NCBI GenBank assembly: GCA_964418595.1
Contig: CAYQMF010000053.1
Coordinates: 1-40,499, forward strand
Direction of reading: 5' to 3'
From: CAYQMF01 sp964418595
Lineage (GTDB): Bacteria > Planctomycetota > UBA1135 > UBA2386
Length of the DNA stretch: 40,499 nucleotides
Positions 13,831 through 22,911 of the stretch are shown in pieces; the first letter of the stretch is position 1, and each line of letters starts with the position of its first letter. A program made the translations under genes and the position numbers. Below the pieces are notes generated by a model. That model was not told the origin of the DNA and made no database searches. It was given only the letters and a program-made list of their open reading frames with translations.

Positions 13831-16488
13831 TCACTCCACGCCGATCTCGAAGCTCCCGTCGGCCGCAACCCCCACGGTCGCCTTCTTGATCTCCTGGCCG
13901 CGCGCCATGCGCTCGAGGAACTGCGTCGACAGCAGCGGCAGCAAGCCGTGCGTGAGGATGCGATCCACGGCGCGCGCGCCGCTCTCCGGATCCTTGCAGC
14001 GCTCGACGACCGTCTTGATGAGCGCTTCGTCGAGCACCAGCGCGGCGCCGTGGTTCTGCTTGACCCGGTTGACGATCTTCTTCACCTGCAGGCGCACGAT
14101 GCGCTCGAGGATCGCCGGCATGATCGGGTAGTAGGGCACCACGACCATGCGCCCGAGCAGCGCGGCGGGGAACTGCTTGAGCAGCTCCGGCTTGATCGCC
14201 TCGGCGAGCGGATCGGGATCCGGCGCGGTATCGGGATCCGCGCACAGGCGCATCATGGTCTCCGAGCCGACGTTCGACGTGAGCAGGATGACGGTGTTCT
14301 TGAAGTCGATCTCGCGGCCCTCACCGTCTTCCAGCACGCCCTTGTCGAAAACCTGGAAGAACAGCTCCATCACGTCCGGGTGCGCCTTCTCGACTTCGTC
14401 GAGGAGCACGACCGCGTACGGGCGCCGGCGCACCGCCTCCGTGAGCACGCCGCCCTCGCCGTAGCCGACGTAACCGGGCGGCGAACCCTTGAGGCTCGAG
14501 ACCGTGTGCGCCTCCTGGTACTCCGACATGTTGATCGTGATCAGGTTGCGCTCGCCGCCGTACAACGCCTCCGACAACGCCAGCGCCGTCTCGGTCTTGC
14601 CCACGCCGCTCGGGCCGACCAGCAGGAACACGCCGATGGGCCGCGCCGGGTTGTCGAGCTTGGCGCGCGAGGTGCGGATGCGCTTGGCCACCGCCTCGAG
14701 CGCGTGGTCCTGGCCGAGCACGCGCTCCGCCAGGCGCAGCGGCAGGTCGATGACCGCCTGGATCTCGTCGGCGACCATCTTGCCGACGGGCACGCCGGTC
14801 CATCCGGAGATCACCTCGGCGACCGTCTGGCCGTCGACGTCGACCTGCACGAGCGGGTCTTCCCTCTGCTTCTGCTTCAGCGCCTCGCGCTGCCGGGCCA
14901 GCTCCGCCAGCACCTCCTTGCGCTTGTCGCCGGTCACCGCCTCGCACTCCTCGCCGACGAGCTGCCGGCGCAGGTTGCGGATGGTCTCGACCAGGGCCTT
15001 CTCCTCCGCCCAGCGCGCCTCCTGCTTCGCCAGCTCGGCCTTGGTCTTGTCGACCTCGGCGGCGAGCGCCGCGACGCGCTCCGCGTGCTGCAGGCCGATC
15101 GCCTCCTCGCGCGCGAGCACGCGCTGCTCCGTGGCGAGGATGTCGAGGCGGCGGCGCAGGTCTTCGACGCCGGCCGGGATCGCCACCTGGCCGATGGCGA
15201 TGCGCGCGCACGCCGTGTCGAGCACCGACACCGACTTGTCGGGGAGCTGCCGGGCCGGGATGTAGCGACTCGACAGGCGCACGCTCTCGATCACCGCGTC
15301 GTCGAGGATGTTGACCCCGTGGTGCGCCTCGAGCATCTCCTTGATGCCGCGCATCATCTCGATCGCCGACTGCTCCGTCGGCTCCTCGATCTTCACCACC
15401 TGGAAGCGCCGCGACAGCGCGGGATCCTTCTCGAAGAACTTCTTGTACTCGGCCCACGTCGTGGCCGCGATCGTGCGCAGCTCGCCACGCGCCAGCGCCG
15501 GTTTGAGCAGGTTGGCGGCATCGTTCTGACCCTCCGCCCCGCCAGCGCCGATCATCGTGTGCGCCTCGTCGATGAACAGGATGATCGGCTTGGGCGACGA
15601 ACGCACCTCCGCGATCACCTGCTTGAGCCGGTTCTCGAACTCGCCCTTCACGCCGGCGCCGGCCTGCAGGAGACCGAGATCGAGCGTGCGCAGCTCGACG
15701 TTCTGCAGCGGCAGCGGCACGTCGCCGCGCGCGATGCGCAGCGCGAACCCCTCCACCACCGCGGTCTTGCCCACCCCCGCCTCGCCGGTGAGGATCGGGT
15801 TGTTCTGACGGCGGCGCGTGAGGATGTCGACGATCTGACGGATCTCCGGATCGCGGCCGAGGATCGGGTCGATCTTGCCGTTGCGCGCCGCCTGCGTGAG
15901 GTTGACGGTGAACTGGTCGAGCGACGGCGTCGCTCCCGCGCCACCCGGGCCGGCCGCGCCGCCGGTGCCCACCGCGCGCTCCGTGGCATAGCCCTCGCGC
16001 GTGACCTCACGGTCCTCCGGACTGCCGGCGACGATGTCCGCCAGCTCCGCGGCCAGCACGTCGACCGGGATCCTGCCCAGGGTCGGGCACGCATCCTGCA
16101 ACCGGCGCTGCACGGTGCGATGGTTCAACGCCGCGAGCAGGAGCGCACCGCTGCGCACCATCGCGAGCCCGAGGTTGATCGACGACATCACCCAGGCCTC
16201 ACGCGCCAGGTCCTCGATGTCCGGCGACAGGCTCGGGTTCTTGCCGTTGCCGGTCTTGAAGCGATCTAGCGCGCGGGTGAGGTCGCGCAGCGCCTGGTCG
16301 GGCGCGAGGTCGAAGTGGCTGCAGATCCGCGCCAGATCCCCGTCGGGACTCTCCAGCAGCTTCACGAACCAGTGCTCCGGCTCGACCTCGTAGTTGCTGC
16401 GCGACAGACAAAGGCCGGCCGCCGACTCGAGCGCGCGGCGCGTCGTGTCCGTCAGCTTGCCGATGAGACTCCGGAGATTCAGGTTCAT
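13831..16488 (-). CDS. clpV: T6SS sheath-recycling ATPase ClpV (TssH)
   Basis: 885 residues, a typical ClpV length. An N-terminal Clp-N domain (about 10-150) would bind the contracted VipB/TssC sheath. AAA module 1 follows with Walker A GEAGVGKTA (near 232-240) and Walker B ILFIDEAHT. A coiled middle domain rich in Glu/Arg/Lys/Ala lies at about 410-530. AAA module 2 has Walker A GPSGVGKTE (near 620) and Walker B VVLLDEVEKA, then LTSNVGS and the C-terminal RFPAALLGRM-type sensor region. It uses ATP to pull contracted sheath apart in the cytoplasm. The ATG overlaps the tssG stop (ATGA), so it closes the hcp-tagJ-tssEFG-clpV run. Confidence 0.97.
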   Translation of the reverse strand: MNLNLRSLIGKLTDTTRRALESAAGLCLSRSNYEVEPEHWFVKLLESPDGDLARICSHFDLAPDQALRDLTRALDRFKTGNGKNPSLSPDIEDLAREAWVMSSINLGLAMVRSGALLLAALNHRTVQRRLQDACPTLGRIPVDVLAAELADIVAGSPEDREVTREGYATERAVGTGGAAGPGGAGATPSLDQFTVNLTQAARNGKIDPILGRDPEIRQIVDILTRRRQNNPILTGEAGVGKTAVVEGFALRIARGDVPLPLQNVELRTLDLGLLQAGAGVKGEFENRLKQVIAEVRSSPKPIILFIDEAHTMIGAGGAEGQNDAANLLKPALARGELRTIAATTWAEYKKFFEKDPALSRRFQVVKIEEPTEQSAIEMMRGIKEMLEAHHGVNILDDAVIESVRLSSRYIPARQLPDKSVSVLDTACARIAIGQVAIPAGVEDLRRRLDILATEQRVLAREEAIGLQHAERVAALAAEVDKTKAELAKQEARWAEEKALVETIRNLRRQLVGEECEAVTGDKRKEVLAELARQREALKQKQREDPLVQVDVDGQTVAEVISGWTGVPVGKMVADEIQAVIDLPLRLAERVLGQDHALEAVAKRIRTSRAKLDNPARPIGVFLLVGPSGVGKTETALALSEALYGGERNLITINMSEYQEAHTVSSLKGSPPGYVGYGEGGVLTEAVRRRPYAVVLLDEVEKAHPDVMELFFQVFDKGVLEDGEGREIDFKNTVILLTSNVGSETMMRLCADPDTAPDPDPLAEAIKPELLKQFPAALLGRMVVVPYYPIMPAILERIVRLQVKKIVNRVKQNHGAALVLDEALIKTVVERCKDPESGARAVDRILTHGLLPLLSTQFLERMARGQEIKKATVGVAADGSFEIGVE

Positions 16489-17525
16489 GTGGGTTCTCTT
16501 TCTACCGTGCGCGCCGAGCAGACGGCATCGCCGGCATGAGCAGATTGCTTGCGGATCCCGAGCCAGCTCGACCAGCCGAGCGCGGTATCGGGATCGGGTT
16601 CCAGTTCGAGCCGCAGCTGCGGGACGTCGTCGCGGTCGAGGACGAGCTGGACGTCGAAGTCGAACTCCGCCCCCACGCCGAAGCGCACGAGGTCCACCAG
16701 CGCCGCGAAGGCCTTGGTCGTCGGCTGGAAGGCGCGGAACTCATCCCGCGACAACGGTCCGAGCACGACGCGGAACCCGCTCTGCGCGAGGTTCACGCGC
16801 GAGCCGAGCACGGTGTCGACGCCGAGCCGCGCCTCGCCGACGCCGAGCCGGAGCTGCTCGTCCGTGCCCAGCGTCGCCACGACCGGCGTGCACTGGTCGA
16901 TCCGGCACGGCACCGCGAAGTAGTCCACGACGAGATCCTCGAGCGCGGCCGCGGTCATCGGCCGCCGGCCGACGTTGGCCGCGTGTTCCACGAACACCCG
17001 CTCGTCGCAACGCAGCCGCCCGGCGAGCGAACCGGTGAGCAACCCGACCGACGCCAGCAACGCCAGGTACGCCGCGCCGCGTGCCCCGGCCTCGTGCTCC
17101 GCCGGCAGGAAGTGTTTCTGCCAGGCGCGGTACATGAGCGCGATCAGCCGATCGTCGAACAGCTCGAAGAACGCCGGTAGCTCGGTGCGGCCCTGCCGCA
17201 GTGCGTCGCGCGCGGCCATCGCGTACCACGGCGGCAGCGAGCCGAAGCTCGCCGGCGTGGCGACGCCGAGGAAGTTGACCGTCACCCGCGGCACGTGGCC
17301 CGCGCCGTGCGAGTGGATCGCCTGCATGTCGCTGGCGGCGAACGCCATCGTCGCGTTGCTGCGGAAGCGCACCGCCTCCCGGTCGGGCGGCGCGTTCGCG
17401 CCGACCTTGCGACCCTCGCCGTCGAAGCCCTGGAGCAAGCGCACCGCCTGGAAGAAGTCGAAGCGGGGCGCGTCCTCGATGAGCTGCGTCAGATCAGCGC
17501 CCTTTCTCCCAGTCTCGCTGGCCAT
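16485..17525 (-). CDS. tssG: T6SS baseplate protein TssG
   Basis: 346 residues. Recognised by the TssG/ImpH opening: LIEDAPRFDFFQAVRLLQ, VRFRSNATMAFAASDM, VTVNFLGVATPASFGSLP, then FFELFDDRLIALMYRAWQKH and FVEHAANVGRRPMTAAALEDLVVDYFAVPCRI. It is a wedge component of the baseplate that contacts TssF and TssK. Its ATG (17525) lies inside the 3' end of tssF, an overlap of 37 nt, longer than usual for this locus but with no nearer in-frame ATG. The stop overlaps clpV by four bases. Confidence 0.95.
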   Translation of the reverse strand: MASETGRKGADLTQLIEDAPRFDFFQAVRLLQGFDGEGRKVGANAPPDREAVRFRSNATMAFAASDMQAIHSHGAGHVPRVTVNFLGVATPASFGSLPPWYAMAARDALRQGRTELPAFFELFDDRLIALMYRAWQKHFLPAEHEAGARGAAYLALLASVGLLTGSLAGRLRCDERVFVEHAANVGRRPMTAAALEDLVVDYFAVPCRIDQCTPVVATLGTDEQLRLGVGEARLGVDTVLGSRVNLAQSGFRVVLGPLSRDEFRAFQPTTKAFAALVDLVRFGVGAEFDFDVQLVLDRDDVPQLRLELEPDPDTALGWSSWLGIRKQSAHAGDAVCSARTVEREPT

Positions 17526-19312
17526 TGCTTGACGAAGCTCTCGCGATCTCGCTGCCGCGAACGTACGCGGGTCATGGTGAAGGAGTTGAGGCTGGCGTGC
17601 AGGGCGAAGAAGCGCTCCAGCACCGCCGAGAACAGGAAGGCGCCGCTGCCGCTGAAGCGGGACTCGTCGAAGTCGAGGTCGATCCGCAGCCCGCGCACCG
17701 CGCCGCGCCCGGGGAGGACCTTCACCAGCGGTCCGGACTCGAGACCCACCAGCCCCTCGATGCGCGCGCGCGTCGCCGCTGTGCGGCCGGGGTCGTACAG
17801 GCGCAGGATGTCGTGCAGCGCGGCAAGTCCCTCGGGTCCGCCGAGGCTCAGATGGTTGAGCGCGAGGTGCGAGATCAGGCGCCAGCGCGACGCGGTCAGC
17901 AGGTCCGGACGCATCGGTTGCGTCGCCTGCCGGAGGCTCCGCACCTTCGCCACCGCGGGGATCCCCTCCACCGTGAAGTCGCCCGCCGGGTCGACCAGCA
18001 CCAGCCGCGAAGGGAGGTCGCGGTTCGTGCACAGGGCGCGCACGTGCAGCACGTCGATGTCGGCGAGGCGCGCCGGGGTCATGTCCGGATCGACCATCGC
18101 CAGGAACACGTCCGTCCCCTCGTCGCTCGAACGCTGCGACGGTCTCCGGCTCAGGTGCCAGTAGGCGAGATCCTTCCGCCCGGCGTCGACGTGCCCCACC
18201 GAGTAGAACGGCCGGAACTTCCGCACGGTGTTGGTGCCCGGCGTCGTGCTCGACACCTCGATCACGCTGTGCACTTCGTACGCGAAGCGCGCGCGCGGGT
18301 CGGGCACGACCTCGTACTCGAACTCGCGATGGTCGACGCGCACCGGTGCCGACTGCATCGGGAAGCTGTTGATCGCCGGCGTGCAGCCGAGACGGAAGTT
18401 CTCGACCCGCACCCGGTCGGGCAGACCGACGACCGGCTCGCGCAGCGGCACCACCACTTCGAAGCGCTGCGCTGCGCCGGCCTTGCGCAGCGCACCGAGT
18501 CCCTGGAGATCGACGAACAGGAACTTCTGTTCGAAGGCGAAGTACTCGAGCAGCAGGCGGTGCCCCAGGGTCGAGCGCCGGCTCGGCTCGATCACGCCCT
18601 CGTCCAGGCCGAACCCCACCGGGGTGATGTCGCCGGCGGGGCGTACGTCGATGACCTTGTCGCCGACGGTGAGGACCATCCCCAGCGCCTGGCCGAGCAG
18701 CAGCTCGTGCAGTTGGTGCGCGACGCCCGGCGTGCTGTCGAGTTCGTCGAGGTACACGCGCAGCGATTCCAGGGCGTAGCTGGCGAGTGGCGCGGTGGCC
18801 GTGGTCTTGAAGGTCAACCGCAGCGCCGCCCGCGCGGTCGGGAACCGCTGCTGCAAGGCGTGGTCGACGGCCGGCCAGTCCACCCGCTCCACGGCCAGCG
18901 GGAAGAGCTTGACGGGATACGCGGTGCGGAAACGGCAGGCGACGTCGTCGACCTTGCGCGTGTGCAGCAGCGTGTGGCGCGGGATGTCGATCCCCTTCTC
19001 GACGTCGGCCTGCGTCGGGTCCAGCTCGAAGCGGGCGATCGTGAGCGAAGGCACCGGCGCCAGCGCGTGCGGCTGGAGGATCTCGAGCAGCCCGTCGGTG
19101 AGCTGCGGGAACTCGTCGTCGAGGCGCAGCCGCACGCGCGCCGCGATCATCGCGAACGCCTCGATCAGTCGTTCCACGTGCGGGTCGACGGAGCGGCCGG
19201 GCTCGAGCAGCAGCCGACCGGCGACGGCCGTGTGCTTCGTCGCGAAGTCGGCGACCCGCCGCCGGATGAACGAGAGCTCCTCCTCGTAGTGGCGGTACAG
19301 CTCGTCGCGCAT
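17489..19312 (-). CDS. tssF: T6SS baseplate protein TssF
   Basis: 607 residues. The start MRDELYRHYEEELSFIRRRVADFATKH, then DPHVERLIEAFAMIAARVRLRLDDEFPQLTDGLLEILQPH, is diagnostic for TssF/ImpG. Later stretches CTPAINSFPMQSAPVRVD, FYSVGHVD, LHVRALCTNRDLPSRL and the final GSGAFLFSAVLERFFALHASLNSFTM are also family hallmarks. Two TssF and one TssG form each baseplate wedge, in the cytoplasm against the inner membrane. The ATG overlaps the tssE stop by one base (TGATG). Confidence 0.96.
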   Translation of the reverse strand: MRDELYRHYEEELSFIRRRVADFATKHTAVAGRLLLEPGRSVDPHVERLIEAFAMIAARVRLRLDDEFPQLTDGLLEILQPHALAPVPSLTIARFELDPTQADVEKGIDIPRHTLLHTRKVDDVACRFRTAYPVKLFPLAVERVDWPAVDHALQQRFPTARAALRLTFKTTATAPLASYALESLRVYLDELDSTPGVAHQLHELLLGQALGMVLTVGDKVIDVRPAGDITPVGFGLDEGVIEPSRRSTLGHRLLLEYFAFEQKFLFVDLQGLGALRKAGAAQRFEVVVPLREPVVGLPDRVRVENFRLGCTPAINSFPMQSAPVRVDHREFEYEVVPDPRARFAYEVHSVIEVSSTTPGTNTVRKFRPFYSVGHVDAGRKDLAYWHLSRRPSQRSSDEGTDVFLAMVDPDMTPARLADIDVLHVRALCTNRDLPSRLVLVDPAGDFTVEGIPAVAKVRSLRQATQPMRPDLLTASRWRLISHLALNHLSLGGPEGLAALHDILRLYDPGRTAATRARIEGLVGLESGPLVKVLPGRGAVRGLRIDLDFDESRFSGSGAFLFSAVLERFFALHASLNSFTMTRVRSRQRDRESFVKQWPARLGERALI

Positions 19313-19815
19313 CAGCCGACTTCCTCGATCGCCAGCGAGCCGGTGTCGAACTCGAGGCTGGTGTCGAAGCGGACGGCCTCGTGGATGGGCTCCACGTGCA
19401 GCATCGCCGCGATCTTGAAGCGCAGGTTGAAGCGACCCTCGATCGTGTCGACGCCCTGCGCCGGCGCGACCTGCTCGACCCGCACGGACTTGGGGTCGAG
19501 GCGGGGCTCGTGACGCCGCACGGCGTCCTCGATCAGCCCGCAGATCCGCTTGGCATCCTCGACGTTGGTCTGGGAGCACGCCGAGAGATCGGGGAGTCCA
19601 TAACCCAGGATCGACGCGGTCGCTTCGGGATAGGCGGTGAGGTCACCGAGGTTGACGGTGCGCGAGTTGAGCAGCCGCTCCAGGTCGCGCCGCACCTCCG
19701 CGCGCAGTTCGCGCACGCCCACGCGCAGATCGACGCTCCGACGACCGGGGTCGTCGCCCACCAGCCGTTCGAAGAGCGAAGGCCGCAGCACGTCGCGGGG
19801 CTCGCCGCTGCTCAT
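19312..19815 (-). CDS. tssE: T6SS baseplate protein TssE (gp25-like)
   Basis: 167 residues; start at ATG 19815, overlapping the tagJ stop (ATGA). Recognised by PSLFERLVGD, then VRELRAEVRRDLERLLNSR, LTAYPEATASILGYGLPDLS and the C-terminal beta part (VRVEQV...EGRFNLRFKIAAMLHVEPIHEAVRFDTSLEFDTGS). This is the gp25-like lysozyme-related fold without enzymatic activity that joins baseplate to sheath. The length is normal. Confidence 0.94.
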   Translation of the reverse strand: MSSGEPRDVLRPSLFERLVGDDPGRRSVDLRVGVRELRAEVRRDLERLLNSRTVNLGDLTAYPEATASILGYGLPDLSACSQTNVEDAKRICGLIEDAVRRHEPRLDPKSVRVEQVAPAQGVDTIEGRFNLRFKIAAMLHVEPIHEAVRFDTSLEFDTGSLAIEEVG

Positions 19816-20642
19816 GCGCGAGACCCCGTGAACTCGATCCCCGTGAACTCGATACTCTGCAGGGACAACAGGGGCAGCTCGCGCTCGGCCCCGTCTTCCG
19901 ACCCCGTTGCCAGCAACACGCGCGGGCCGGCGCCGCGGAACCCGACCCCGAGGATGTCCTTCCACTCGGTCTTGCGCCCCGCGCGTACCAGCCCATCGGC
20001 GTGCTCGCTCGTGCCGGCGTACAGCACCGGCACGTGCACTTGCGCATCGGTACCGTCCCGTTCCTGCAGGGACACCGGACGCCACACGAGATCGAGCGCG
20101 CCGCGCGGCGGTTTGAACTCGAGCGACTGCAGGCGCTGCAGCGGGATCCAGAGGTAGCGGCCGCCGGCAAAGACCTCGAGCACCGGCCCGAGCCACTCGT
20201 CGCCGTCGGCGAGGCTCGCGAACGCGACGCCGTCGGCCGTCCCGGCGACCGGGGTCTCGGCGCCGCGCGCCCGTTCGAGGAGAGTGGCTGCGTCGGCGTC
20301 GCGCCCCTTGGTCTGGGCGGCGAGCGCGTCGATGCGATCGCGGAGAGAGGGCGGAACCTCGGGCGCCGTGTTCGGCTCGGCACTTCCCGCAAAGACGCGA
20401 CGGCGCTCTTCCTCCGCGGCCAGGAGACCCCGGAAGACAGCCGCCCCCATCTGCAGGCTGGCGTCCTGCTGCGCCATGGTCAGGAGGTGCGTCTCGGCGC
20501 GGTCGAGTTGTCCGGCGAGCACCAGGATCTGCACCAGCTTCGCGCGCGCCTCCATGTCCGCGGGCCGCGCCTTCACGGCTTGGGTCTGCTCCTGCAGGGC
20601 CCGATCCAGATCGCCGCTGCGCACCGCTTCGTCGACGCTCAT
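19812..20642 (-). CDS. tagJ: T6SS accessory protein TagJ (ImpE family)
   Basis: 276 residues. The N-terminal half is a helical TPR-like region (SGDLDRALQEQTQAVKARPADMEARAKLVQILVLAGQLDRAETHL), and the C-terminal half a beta-rich ImpE domain (FAGGRYLWIPLQRLQSLEFKPPRGALDLVWRPV, VPVLYAGTSEHADGLVRAGRKTEW, GVGFRGAGPRVLLATG). TagJ in Pseudomonas binds the sheath protein TssB and helps ClpV recruitment or sheath dynamics. It leads the tagJ-tssE-tssF-tssG-clpV series, separated from hcp by 142 bp containing a strong hairpin. Confidence 0.92.
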   Translation of the reverse strand: MSVDEAVRSGDLDRALQEQTQAVKARPADMEARAKLVQILVLAGQLDRAETHLLTMAQQDASLQMGAAVFRGLLAAEEERRRVFAGSAEPNTAPEVPPSLRDRIDALAAQTKGRDADAATLLERARGAETPVAGTADGVAFASLADGDEWLGPVLEVFAGGRYLWIPLQRLQSLEFKPPRGALDLVWRPVSLQERDGTDAQVHVPVLYAGTSEHADGLVRAGRKTEWKDILGVGFRGAGPRVLLATGSEDGAERELPLLSLQSIEFTGIEFTGSRA

Positions 20643-20702
20643 GGGTTCGTATCTTGCCCCCACACGTCGACCCAGACCAGCGTTGCGGCGCCATTGAAGC
20701 GA

Positions 20703-20739
20703 CGAACCCCGCGGCAGTTCGTCGCTGCCGCGGGGTTCG
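20703..20739 (-). terminator. Perfect 15-bp hairpin downstream of hcp
   Basis: CGAACCCCGCGGCAG (20703-20717) and its exact complement (20725-20739) flank a 7-nt loop, 45 nt after the hcp stop and about 60 nt before the tagJ start. The stem is long and GC-rich, but only TCGCTTC follows, with no U tract. It could attenuate transcription or protect the hcp mRNA 3' end, so that hcp is made in larger amounts than the baseplate genes. The structure itself is certain; the function is inferred. Confidence 0.6.
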
Positions 20740-20784
20740 CGCATCGCCAGGACAGCCGGTCGGCCGCCAGGACGTCTCGGAGGG

Positions 20785-21273
20785 TCAGCTTACGGCGTTG
20801 GCCTTCAGGTCCCAGCTGCCGGTCGACTTGCCGCCGGCCGCGCCGCCCGCGACGTTCTGCTTGGCGTACTCCCAGTTGATCTTCGCGTAGTTGAACGAGA
20901 TCGACTCGACCGGGACCTCGCCGCCACCGCTGACCTGGGCCGACGAGATGATCACGTCGGTCAGCTTGAGGGTGAGGTAGGGCACGCGCTTGTCGCCGTC
21001 GGCCCGCTCGCACACGAGGAGCACCTCCTTGATGTGCTTGCCGGTGCAGCAGAGCTGCGCCAGGGTCGGGGTCGCGACGTCGACGGTCTTCATGACCGAC
21101 AGGTCGCTGTGGCTGCAACGGCCGGTCGTGAGGCCGCCGGAAGTGCTCGCGGCCGCGGAGGTCGGCTGGCTGACGCCGTGCGACCAGCTCATCAGCTCGA
21201 TCTCCTCCTTGTGGCCCTTGTCCGAGCTCTCGCCCTTCACGCCGTCGATCTTCAGGTAGTAGGAAGCGGTCAT
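20785..21273 (-). CDS. hcp: T6SS tube protein Hcp (TssD)
   Basis: 162 residues, the normal size. Recognised by the start YYLKIDGVKGESSDKGHKEEIELMSWSHGVSQP and by DLSVMKTVDVATPTLAQLCCTGKHIKEVLLVCERA, then YLTLKLTDVIISSAQVSG and ESISFNYAKINWEYAKQ. Hexameric rings stack into the expelled tube, and small effectors may ride inside. It stands alone between two transcription-stopping structures, so it probably has its own promoter in the 145-bp gap after tssC. A GAGAGA stretch sits a little before the ATG. Confidence 0.97.
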   Translation of the reverse strand: MTASYYLKIDGVKGESSDKGHKEEIELMSWSHGVSQPTSAAASTSGGLTTGRCSHSDLSVMKTVDVATPTLAQLCCTGKHIKEVLLVCERADGDKRVPYLTLKLTDVIISSAQVSGGGEVPVESISFNYAKINWEYAKQNVAGGAAGGKSTGSWDLKANAVS

Positions 21274-21363
21274 CTTTGTCTCTCTGTGTTCGGTTGGGGT
21301 TGGTCGCCCTGGCCGAGCGGCTCAGGACGTGGGTAGAAGCGCTGGGGGTTTCGGGCGCGTGGC

Positions 21364-21418
21364 AAAAAAGCTCGCGCGCGCCGGCGCCCGGGCCCGGGGG
21401 CAATCCCCGGCCGGGTCG
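21364..21418 (-). terminator. Terminator-like region after tssC
   Basis: Directly after the tssC stop there is a very GC-rich imperfect dyad (a GGGG/CCCC stem around a CAAT loop near 21397-21408, extendable with bulges), then GCGCCGGCGC, then a run of six T on the minus strand (21369-21364). It would end the tssBC transcript before hcp. The rest of the gap to hcp (21274-21363) holds no gene and should contain the hcp promoter, which I could not pin down. Confidence 0.45.
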
Positions 21419-22909
21419 CTACTTCGCGGCGGGTGGCAGCTCGGCCACCAGACGCAGCGAGACGTTCAGCTCCTCGAGCTGGAAGTGCGGCTTGAGATGC
21501 GCCACGGCGCGATAGCAGCCGGGTCGAGCCTTGTCGTCCACGACCTCGATCCGGGCGTCCCGTAGCGGGAACTTGGCCTTCTGGTCCTGGGTGGCCTCGT
21601 CCTGGGCCAGGACGTAGTTGCTCAGCCACTTGTTGAGGAACATCTCGCACTCGCTCCGCGACATGAACGAGCCCACCTTGTCGCGACAGATCACCTTGAG
21701 GTAGTGGGCGATCCGGGAGGTCGCCATGAGGTACGGGATCTGGGCCGACAGGAACGCATTCGCGGTGGCGTCGGCGTCCATGTACTTCTTCGCCTTCTGC
21801 GCCGAGCAGCCGCCGAAGAAGGTGGCGTAGTCGGTGTTCTTGCAGTGGACGAGGCTCAGGAAGCCGAGGTCGGTCAGCTCCTTCTCACGGTCGTCGGTGA
21901 TCTGCACCTCCGTGGGACACTTCGAGGACGTGAGGCCCTCGCGCGTCTTGAACGCGTGCACCGGCAGGCCCTCGACGCGGCCACCACCCTCGGCACCTCG
22001 CACGGCGACGCACCAGTGGTGCTTCGCGAAGGCGTCGGTCAGTCGCGCCCCGAACGAGTAGGCGGCGTTGGTCCACAGGTAGCGGTCGTGGTCGGTGCCG
22101 TCGACGTCCTCCTTGAAGTCGAACGACTCGCAGGGGTTGTCCTTGCCGTACGGCAGGCGGCCGAGCACGTGCGGCAGGCAGAGCGCGACGTAGCGGGCGT
22201 CCTCGCTGTCGCGGAACGACAGCCACTTGGTGTTCTCCGGGTTCGACTTGTCGAAGATCTTCGCGAGGTCGCGCGGATCGCCGAGCTGCGAGAAGCTGTC
22301 GAGCCCGAACATCGCCGAGGACGTACCGGAGATGAACGGGGCGTGCGCCGCCGAGGCGACGGTCGCGATGTGGCCGAGCAGGGCGATGTCCTGCGGCCCC
22401 TTGTCGAACTCGAAGTCGCCGATGAGGGCGCCGTACGGATCGCCGCCGTACACGCCGTACTCACCCTGGTAGATCTTGCGCCACATGGAGCTCTCGGTGA
22501 ACTCCGCGGCGGTCGAGAAGTCGCGCAGCAGCTCGGTCTTCGACGCGTTGAACACGCGGATCTGCATGTTCTCGCCGGTCTCCGTCGACATCACGAACTG
22601 GTGCAGCCCGCGCCAGGAGCCTTCCAACTTCTGGAACTCCGGGTGGTGCATGACCGCGTTGAGCTGCTCGGAGAGGAGCTGGTCGATGGCGGCGATGCGC
22701 TCGTTGATCATGCGCACCACGCCGGGCTTGCTGACCGTGGCCGGATCCACCAGCTCGGTCACCAGGTTGCGCACGAGGTCGACGGCGCGCTCGCGCGCCC
22801 GGTCGTCACGCGGCTTGATGCCGGTGTCGAGGATCTGGTCGAGGATGCCCTGCGCGTCCTGCTCGACGACCTCCTTGGCCGCCATCACCTTGCCTTTCTG
22901 GGCCGCCAT
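21419..22909 (-). CDS. tssC: T6SS contractile sheath large subunit TssC (VipB)
   Basis: 496 residues from ATG 22909. A strong AAGGAGG lies 9 nt before this ATG but only 3 nt before ATG 22915, which favours the shorter form; the alternative adds two residues and overlaps the tssB stop. Hallmarks are INERIAAIDQLLSEQLNAVMHHPEFQKLEGSWRGLHQFV, PYGALIGDFEFDKGPQDIALLGHIATVASAAHAPFISGTSSAMFG, ARYVALCLPHVLGRLPYG, YLMATSRIAHYLKVICRDKVGSFMSR and the terminal KFPLRDARIEVVDDKARPGCYRAVAHLKPHFQLEELNVSLRLVAELP. With TssB it forms the contractile sheath in the cytoplasm and carries the ClpV-accessible surface after contraction. Confidence 0.97.
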   Translation of the reverse strand: MAAQKGKVMAAKEVVEQDAQGILDQILDTGIKPRDDRARERAVDLVRNLVTELVDPATVSKPGVVRMINERIAAIDQLLSEQLNAVMHHPEFQKLEGSWRGLHQFVMSTETGENMQIRVFNASKTELLRDFSTAAEFTESSMWRKIYQGEYGVYGGDPYGALIGDFEFDKGPQDIALLGHIATVASAAHAPFISGTSSAMFGLDSFSQLGDPRDLAKIFDKSNPENTKWLSFRDSEDARYVALCLPHVLGRLPYGKDNPCESFDFKEDVDGTDHDRYLWTNAAYSFGARLTDAFAKHHWCVAVRGAEGGGRVEGLPVHAFKTREGLTSSKCPTEVQITDDREKELTDLGFLSLVHCKNTDYATFFGGCSAQKAKKYMDADATANAFLSAQIPYLMATSRIAHYLKVICRDKVGSFMSRSECEMFLNKWLSNYVLAQDEATQDQKAKFPLRDARIEVVDDKARPGCYRAVAHLKPHFQLEELNVSLRLVAELPPAAK

Positions 22910-22911
22910 GG

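Noticed and set aside
13948..16269. Open frame of 773 codons opposite clpV
   Set aside because: Shadow of clpV, which has both AAA modules intact on the minus strand.
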